Below are positions 58,228 through 64,000 of a stretch of 64,000 nucleotides of DNA, piece after piece (within the stretch, counting starts at the first letter, position 1; the number at the start of each line of letters is the position of its first letter). The stretch is taken from the NCBI GenBank assembly GCA_026008535.1, contig BRKX01000006.1, positions 31,484,664-31,548,663 on the forward strand, written 5' to 3'. The translations under genes were made by a program, and so were the position numbers. A model generated the notes under the pieces. That model ran no database searches, was not told the origin of the DNA, and saw nothing but the letters and a program-made list of their open reading frames with translations. The DNA comes from Perilla frutescens (taxonomy: Eukaryota > Streptophyta > Magnoliopsida > Lamiales > Lamiaceae).

Positions 58228-59130
58228 GTTCTAACTCTGAAGTTAGAAATAGTAAACAGTAATATCAAAATCCATCAAACATTGATACAATGTAAATAAA
58301 TACGCGAAACAAGTATAATGCAACAATAAGTACACTAATAAAATGTAAATACTACTATCGCCGACGTCGTCTCGATGATGACTCGCCCTGCTGATGCTGT
58401 TCTATATATATATATATATTGAAATAATAGTCAACATAATTTATCATGCATTTCTTGTGGCTTGTGGGATAAGTAGCTGCAAAATAACACAAGTTCAAAA
58501 TCAGGGTCGAACTTCAGACCTAGAACATATCAATACAAATCGAACTTTGATGTTCGACCCACACTTAGCCAATTTTCAGAAATCCGTTCTAACTCCAAAG
58601 TTAGAACATAATTATTTTGTTCTAACTTCAGAGTTAGACCCGAACTTAGATAATTTTCAGAAATCTGTTCTAATTCCAAAGTTAGAACATAGTTATTTTG
58701 TTCTAACTTCAGAGTTAGAACAAAACTAACTAAAATGAACTACAGACATCGAACAAACACTACCAAAAAATCACGCAAATAAGCACTTGATAGGCATCCG
58801 CATCCATTCTAACTTTAGAGTTAGAACCAAACTTAGACAATTTTCAAAAATCCGTTCTAACTCCAAAGTTAGAACTTAATCATTTTGTTCTAATTTCGGA
58901 GTTTGAACATAACTAACTAAAATGAACTATAGACATCGAACAAACAATACTAAAAAATCACGCAAATCAGCACTTGGACAGGCATCCGCATCCGTTCTAA
59001 CTCCAAAGTTAGAACATAATCATTTTGTTCTAACTTCAGAGTTAGAATCAAACTTAAGACAATTTTCAGAAATCCATTCTAACTCCAAAGTTAGAACATA
59101 ATCATTTTGTTCTAACTTCAGAGTTAGAAC
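58228..59130. repeat. Array of 22-bp palindromes with regular 33-bp pairing
   Basis: Twelve copies of the palindrome (arms GTTCTAAC and GTTAGAAC, 6-nt centre) start at 58228, 58586, 58619, 58667, 58700, 58806, 58854, 58887, 58994, 59027, 59076 and 59109. Five pairs are spaced exactly 33 bp; the first member has centre TCCAAA-like sequence and the second TTCAGA-like sequence. A longer unit of about 188 bp repeats (58806 to 58994). Some copies carry one or two changed bases. Confidence 0.9.
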
Positions 59131-59766
59131 AAAACAACCAGGCAGCATACGGAAATCAGGTCGAGCTTGTAAGTTCTAGCAAAACACTTATGTTCAAACT
59201 GAATAGTTAGAACAAAGTTGCTGTGTTCGATTTCTTCAGGTCGAACACAGCGCGTAGGAAAAAAAAAACAAAACCCAACGTAATCCCAATCTCAGTTTTT
59301 TCGCACAATTAAGCCAAATTAGCATCCAATAATTCAAATAACCCATCCTAGCATGTTAAACTAGCAGAAAAGTTGAATTAAACAATCATCCATTTATTTT
59401 TAATTTACAAAACAAAACATGTAAATTTTCACAAAATAGAACACAAAAACTTACAAAATTCTTCCATTAAAGTCGTCTTCAAGATCAGTTCAATGTATTC
59501 TAGAGAGAAATCGAATTGCTCTGTGTTATTCGAATTCGAACACTTAGGGTTCTTCGAGGATCGCTAGAATTCTGTCTAGTGTAGATTTTAGGTTAGTTTA
59601 TTTTTTTTTACTGAAATCAATATTTTTTAGTAAAAATATATTAATGTAAATTTACGTGGTGTAAGGAGTAAAAATAATGATACATTGAATAAGAATGATG
59701 CAAAAAATAATTTTTATGGTGCAAGTAGAAACTTACTCCTTTAATTCTTAAATAGAAACTCACTCC

Positions 59767-60007
59767 TTTAATTCTTAAAAGTGAGGATGGTTTTGTGAAA
59801 TGTTCGAAAGAAATTATAAATCCCAGATTAGATGAACCCTGTTCTGTAGCGACCATTCCGGCAGCCGCATATCAATTCAACCCTAATGCATTCCGGCCAA
59901 CCTTCCAATTGCACACAATACACACGCCAAAATCTCCTCAAGACCCGTTGCAACTCCTCAGTCTGATTCAAATTTTAGTTACTAATCTTTGATTTTGATT
60001 GATAAGA
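59767..60007 (+). promoter_or_regulatory. Upstream region of the PPR gene
   Basis: The only non-transposon sequence before the PPR start, about 240 bp. No clear TATA box is seen. The promoter may extend into the TIR element. Confidence 0.35.
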
Positions 60008-61636
60008 ATGCAGTTTTCGGCTCGTAAAACATATATCTTTAAGATTTTCTCCACAGCTGCGTTCCATGGTCACGCCCGCATAGAATCATCGCGCTCATCT
60101 CCTGCATCAACTCGTTGGTTCATTAAAGTGGTATCAACTCTCTGCATTCACCTCTCTCAGTCCCTTAATTTTCTTAAAACTGATTATTTCCGGAAAAATT
60201 TGAATCCCTTTGTTGCTGGCGGCGTTGTTCATCACATAGACAGTATATTGAATTACCCGGATTTAGCTTTTAGATTCTTTCGTTACTCGAGGCTAAATTT
60301 GAAGTTGATTCACGTAGAATCCACTTCTGATTTGCTGTTGAGGTCGCTGTGCCAAAAAGGCCTTCATGATTCAGCTAAAGTGGTGTACGAATCTATGAAA
60401 ATTGATGGCTTTTGGCCGAATAGCTCAGTTTTGGATTTATTAGTTTCTTCGTTTGCTAATGCTGGTGAGTTTAGGGCAGCAGAAGAAATTTTGATTGCAG
60501 AAGCTGCATTCTGTATTGAGAAAGAGAAACGAGTTAGTTCTTTTGTGTATAATAATTTTTTGAGCTTTCTAGTGAATAAAAATCGGATCAATGAGGCTGT
60601 TGCATTTTTCGAAGGTCATGTATTAAGGTTGAGAAGCTTTGACCCTGATATTTGTAGCTTTAACATTGTGGTGCGAGGATTGTGCTGCAATTGTAAGGTT
60701 GAGAAGGCTTTTGAGCTGTTTGATGTTATGAGGAATTTTGATTGCTATCCGGATCTTGTTACCTACAACACACTTATTAATGGATTATGTAGAATTGGTA
60801 AAGTGGACAGAGCAGAGGATTTACTAAGAGAAGTTGAACTGCAATCTGGGTTTTCTCCGAATGTTGTAACTTACACAACACTTATCTCTGGGTATTGTAA
60901 ATTAGGTAAGATGGATGCTGCAGTAAATCTAGTTGATGAAATGATTAATAATAGAGTCAGACCAAATTTGTTTACTTTTAATGTTATTATTGATGGTTTT
61001 GGTAAAAAGGGTGAGTTGGCTTCAGCAATGAAGATGCGTGAGAGGATGGTGAGTGGTGGTATTCATCCTGATGTTATAACCTTCACCTCTCTCATTTATG
61101 GTTATTGCTGCCTTGGAGAGTTGGATCAAAGCATGAAACTCTGGGGTGATATGAATGAGAAGAAAGTGCCTCCTAACAAATTTACCTTTTCCATTTTAAT
61201 CAGTGCCCTGTGCAAAGCGAATAGACTAAATGAGGCTCGAGATTTGTTAAATCAGTTGAAGAGGAGGGAAGACATTGTCCCAGAGCCCTCTGTTTACAAC
61301 CATGTTATTGATGGTTATTGTAAAGCCGGTAATGTCGATGAGGCGAATGTAATTGCTACGGAAATGGAGGCAAAAGGATGCATCCATGACAAAATGACAT
61401 TCACCATTCTCATTTTGGGCCACTGTATGAAAGGGAGAGTGTTCGAAGGTATAGGACTGTATAAAAAGATGTTGTCAGTGGGTTGTGTACCGGATAATAT
61501 CACCATGAGGTCTTTGATAGCTTGCCTAAGAAAGGCCGGCATGGCACAAGATGCAAATGAAATAGAGCTAAAGGCAGTAAATAATGTTCAGTCAGGTTTA
61601 TTTCATAAGAAAAAACCGCTTCAGTTGGGAAAGTGA
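60008..61636 (+). CDS. P-class pentatricopeptide repeat protein, intronless, probably mitochondrial
   Basis: ATG at 60008 (MQFSARKTYIFKIFSTAAF) gives 542 codons. The first 40 residues are rich in Ser, Arg and Phe and almost free of acid, like an organelle presequence. About ten 35-residue PPR motifs follow from about residue 110, for example PDLVTYNTLINGLCRIGKVDRAEDLLREV, PNVVTYTTLISGYCKLGKMDAAVNLVDEM (each described here only as landmarks) and PNLFTFNVIIDGFGKKGE. All repeats are of the P type and there is no E, DYW or SMR domain, so RNA stabilisation, splicing or translation is likelier than editing. It is similar in style to the protein of Arabidopsis At2g06000, but orthology is not shown. 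No stop or frameshift is seen. Confidence 0.93.
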   Translation: MQFSARKTYIFKIFSTAAFHGHARIESSRSSPASTRWFIKVVSTLCIHLSQSLNFLKTDYFRKNLNPFVAGGVVHHIDSILNYPDLAFRFFRYSRLNLKLIHVESTSDLLLRSLCQKGLHDSAKVVYESMKIDGFWPNSSVLDLLVSSFANAGEFRAAEEILIAEAAFCIEKEKRVSSFVYNNFLSFLVNKNRINEAVAFFEGHVLRLRSFDPDICSFNIVVRGLCCNCKVEKAFELFDVMRNFDCYPDLVTYNTLINGLCRIGKVDRAEDLLREVELQSGFSPNVVTYTTLISGYCKLGKMDAAVNLVDEMINNRVRPNLFTFNVIIDGFGKKGELASAMKMRERMVSGGIHPDVITFTSLIYGYCCLGELDQSMKLWGDMNEKKVPPNKFTFSILISALCKANRLNEARDLLNQLKRREDIVPEPSVYNHVIDGYCKAGNVDEANVIATEMEAKGCIHDKMTFTILILGHCMKGRVFEGIGLYKKMLSVGCVPDNITMRSLIACLRKAGMAQDANEIELKAVNNVQSGLFHKKKPLQLGK

Positions 61637-63440
61637 ACGTGACGGCGACTGTTTAGTCAAAAAGGTTATCTTTCTCACTTTCTTTGTGTTTGAGTAAGCA
61701 TTACAGTTGTATGAACCACTTTATCAACGAACTAGAGGTAATTGCTTTCTTAGCTTTCTGTTTTCGCTATCTTCCTTTGTCTTATGGATTGTTATCATGT
61801 AACACTTCATTTTGTCCAAGTCTGTGTTGTTGCTTTGTCATTCTTATTTCTTCACTGTTTAGATAATTACATCAGAGTAAGTCTAAGAGCCAAACATATT
61901 ATGCAATCAACTAAACAGAAAATGGAGCAAGTAAAAAAGAAAAATAGTGAAATTGCTTACAGAAATCCTACCCCTGCACTTGCAAGAAAAGGACATGCCA
62001 TCTGCAGTAATGCTTAATTATGCCTAACAATAGGCTTAATTATTTTGTCTCCATCATATACACATCATATTTTATAAGGTAGTAGGATGAGGAGAAAGTG
62101 TAACAAATTTTACATCACCAAACCATCTCTCAGTTTAGGTTCACCAGTCAATTTTTGTGTAGTGTTAATTTCTTTTATTTATTTATTTGTTCATTTTTGG
62201 AAATAACTAGTTGTATCCAAGTTGCTAAAAGTATTAACAAGGGATATAGTTTGCTCAAGAAACAATAATAAGAAATTGATGATTGATTGTATATTCTTGA
62301 GATATCTTTTCACGACTATGAGATTTCATGTTCTCAAGAATAAATGTATCTTCTTCCGCAGAACTTTAATTGGGGTTACGGATGAGTTGAAAAGTGGTAT
62401 AGAACTAGGTTTAAAGTATTTAACTTGGTTTGTTTGCCATTGATACTGATTGTAATCTCTGATTATGGTTGCTAAAAACCATTTTGTGTTTTAGGCTAAG
62501 CATGAAGTCTGTTGACCAAAATGATTTGATTAACAGGTTCTCTATTTTTTTCAGTATATATATGGTAGTTCTATTTCATTTTGGTTGCTGTAGTTTTATA
62601 TTCCTTCCTTTGTGAGAGGTTCTCTTCAGTTTTTGCTCTATTTTTATGCTGCGTGAAGGCTTTTTCCTCGCTAAAATCAAACTCTTTTTAGTCATTGTAC
62701 TAAAATATATATATATATTAGTGATCCATGCTTCTGATTTTGTTGTCTTTTATAATCTCAATATTTTGTAGATTTAATATCAAATCTCAGGTAATATCTG
62801 GCCATTACAAGGGATGAAGGTACCATAACCGGTGCAAGTTTGGTCTACATTCTTGAGGCTACTAGTAAGATACTTTATCAATTTATTTCTCTTTCATTGT
62901 GCTCTCCCATCTTGGCCTGCCTCTCTGGATGGCTAAAATCTAGAAATTGACAATGTTCAACCCTTTCTCCTCAATCTCATGTACCAAGTACCAACAAGGA
63001 TAGTGAAAGAGTTGGCAGGCATCCACCAGTTCAAAGTTTGTTTTTGCAGTCATGCTCGAATAATTTTAGAAAATTAAATTTTGCAAGCTCTTCAGTTGTT
63101 CATTACATTTTCACCTCTGGCTTCAATGTCTAAGATCTGTGCTCTGTTGATGGAGTTTAGATAAATTTTACATAGTAGTCTTTTTCTTTTTCTATTCTAT
63201 ATTTCTAGAATAGTGGAATTAATGCATGTATTCCTTGAAAATGGATTGCCAGAAGTAGTTTCACCAACATCTGTTTGTTTCCTTGCTAGATTTATCGTCT
63301 TAAACCCAAGTTTTTTTTAAGATAAGTTGACAATAGAAGTCACGCGTTGTGAAATCCTCGACGAACTTGGATCTAGATTTTATTCCATCAACCAGATTAT
63401 TGAAAGATGAACTTCGATCTAGCTTTTAGGCTTGTACAAT
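61637..63440. other. PPR 3' region and AT-rich intergenic sequence
   Basis: No gene with a recognisable domain. Short open frames occur but lack similarity to known families. A short TA repeat lies near 62708. Confidence 0.5.
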
Positions 63441-63560
63441 CTGTAATTAGGGGTGTAAACTAGTCGGGCCGAGCTGAGCTGAATATCATCGAACTTGAGC
63501 TTGACTCATTTAAGTATAATCGGATTGAAGCTCGGCTCGATTATGTGGTTCGTCAAACCT
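63441..63560. repeat. Dispersed plant repeat (GGGGTGTAAAC / GAGCCGAGC-like)
   Basis: TAGGGGTGTAAACTAGTCGG followed by CGAGCTGAGCTGAA and GAAGCTCGGCTCGA matches a motif often found in dispersed plant repeats. It is assigned by pattern only. Confidence 0.4.
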
Positions 63561-63817
63561 TCAATTTTTTTAATACAACAATTTTATTTTTGTTATGCCC
63601 TAATTTTTTTAAATTTTTTTCAAGGCTCAATATTTGATTTTTGTTATTAGAGAGAATTGACCCACTCCGCATCTAATTTCTTGTTTGAAAAATTTGTAAT
63701 TCAATAAAAAAAATATTATTTATAAAATAAATGATTATAATAAAAAATTTCAAATATAAGATGAGATATTGAGTGTGACATCAACTGTGGACTAAATAAA
63801 GTTATATCGGTCAGTAG

Positions 63818-63851
63818 TGATCGCGCAACGCGCAAGTGAAATACCAGCTAG
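63818..63851 (+). other. Helitron-like 3' end candidate
   Basis: A GCGCAACGCGC mini-hairpin ends 19 nt before CTAG followed by T, the layout of a Helitron 3' terminus. The hairpin is short and the spacing longer than usual, and no 5' TC end was identified. Confidence 0.25.
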
Positions 63852-64000
63852 TTTAATATCATTGATTCGTTTAATATCATTTTGTTAGTGCTAATGCTTG
63901 GCACTAAGAGAAGATACACTACAAAGGGATAGATTGTTAATGCCATGCTATGCTCTAAGTCTTTTTTTTTTTTATCAAGTGCTCTACTTTTACTTGCTGT

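Larger units (their letters stand above)
57103..59766. mobile_element. Defective TIR transposon with palindromic subterminal arrays
   Basis: GGGAGTTTTTATTTCACC near 57103 and the region ending at 59739 (a second copy ends at 59766) are inverted relatives: GGAGT, then CACC, then AAAAATTATT and TTTGCA in the same order. TTTAAT directly flanks both ends and could be the target duplication. The interior has a short transposase-like scrap and arrays of short palindromes near both ends, as expected for transposase-binding subterminal repeats. Superfamily is uncertain; the scrap favours a MULE/FAR1 type. Confidence 0.5.

Noticed and set aside
58228..59130. CRISPR array
   Set aside because: Regular palindromes, but this is a plant genome, spacers are not unique, and copies occur at both ends of a TIR element.
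62222..62443. 73-codon frame downstream of the PPR gene
   Set aside because: No recognisable domain, no intron or splice context, and AT-rich composition like the surroundings.

Overview
This is a plant nuclear window, most likely from an asterid eudicot. The evidence is an intron-containing MSI1 gene, a P-class PPR gene, Ty3/gypsy and Athila-type LTR retrotransposons, an endogenous caulimovirid fragment, Mutator-like elements and a captured fragment of plant HPPD. I see no rRNA or tRNA genes, no CRISPR array and no bacterial features. Only two ordinary host genes look intact: MSI1 (six exons, 26343-29244, + strand) and an intronless PPR gene (60008-61636, + strand). Nearly everything else is transposon sequence in nested layers.

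Layout. 1-7.8 kb: a non-autonomous gag-type LTR element (minus strand) sits inside a Ty3 pol fragment. Two LTR fragments and an endogenous caulimovirid RT-RNase H fragment (minus strand) follow. 7.8-25.1 kb: Athila-type sequence. A minus-strand ORF-1 tail and a stray Ty3 RT piece are followed by one plus-strand Athila ORF-1-like gene cut into four pieces by three LTR insertions. Each insertion has a 5-bp target-site duplication (TGAAC, CAATC, GTTAA). The third is a tandem LTR-internal-LTR-internal-LTR array. 25.1-29.7 kb: the MSI1 gene island. 29.7-51.6 kb: a nest of Ty3 elements in which element B is inserted in an LTR that is inserted in element C. B is split by element E (TSD GGAAT), whose 5' LTR is split by a solo LTR (TSD AAGAC) and whose leader holds further LTR debris.

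51.6-60 kb: class II DNA transposons. There is a 374-bp long-hairpin MITE, then a Pack-MULE-like element (about 212-bp inverted ends, 9-bp TSD ATTATTTTA) carrying a LINE 3' fragment and the frameshifted start of an HPPD gene. Next comes a TIR element with a FAR1/MULE-like transposase scrap and an array of 22-bp palindromes in pairs 33 bp apart. 60-64 kb: the PPR gene and AT-rich downstream sequence.

None of the LTR elements looks autonomous. Different copies lack gag, the protease-gag junction, RT-RNase H or integrase, or carry stops and frameshifts. Most of the stops I could compare between copies are C-to-T or G-to-A changes. The Ty3 families share modules (a coding segment at the LTR start, a tRNA-Met-like primer site, TGATG...CATCA termini) and several LTRs look mosaic. 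The material most worth following up is the non-autonomous gag family with a conserved acidic ORF, the chimeric middle LTR, the HPPD-carrying MULE and the palindrome array.
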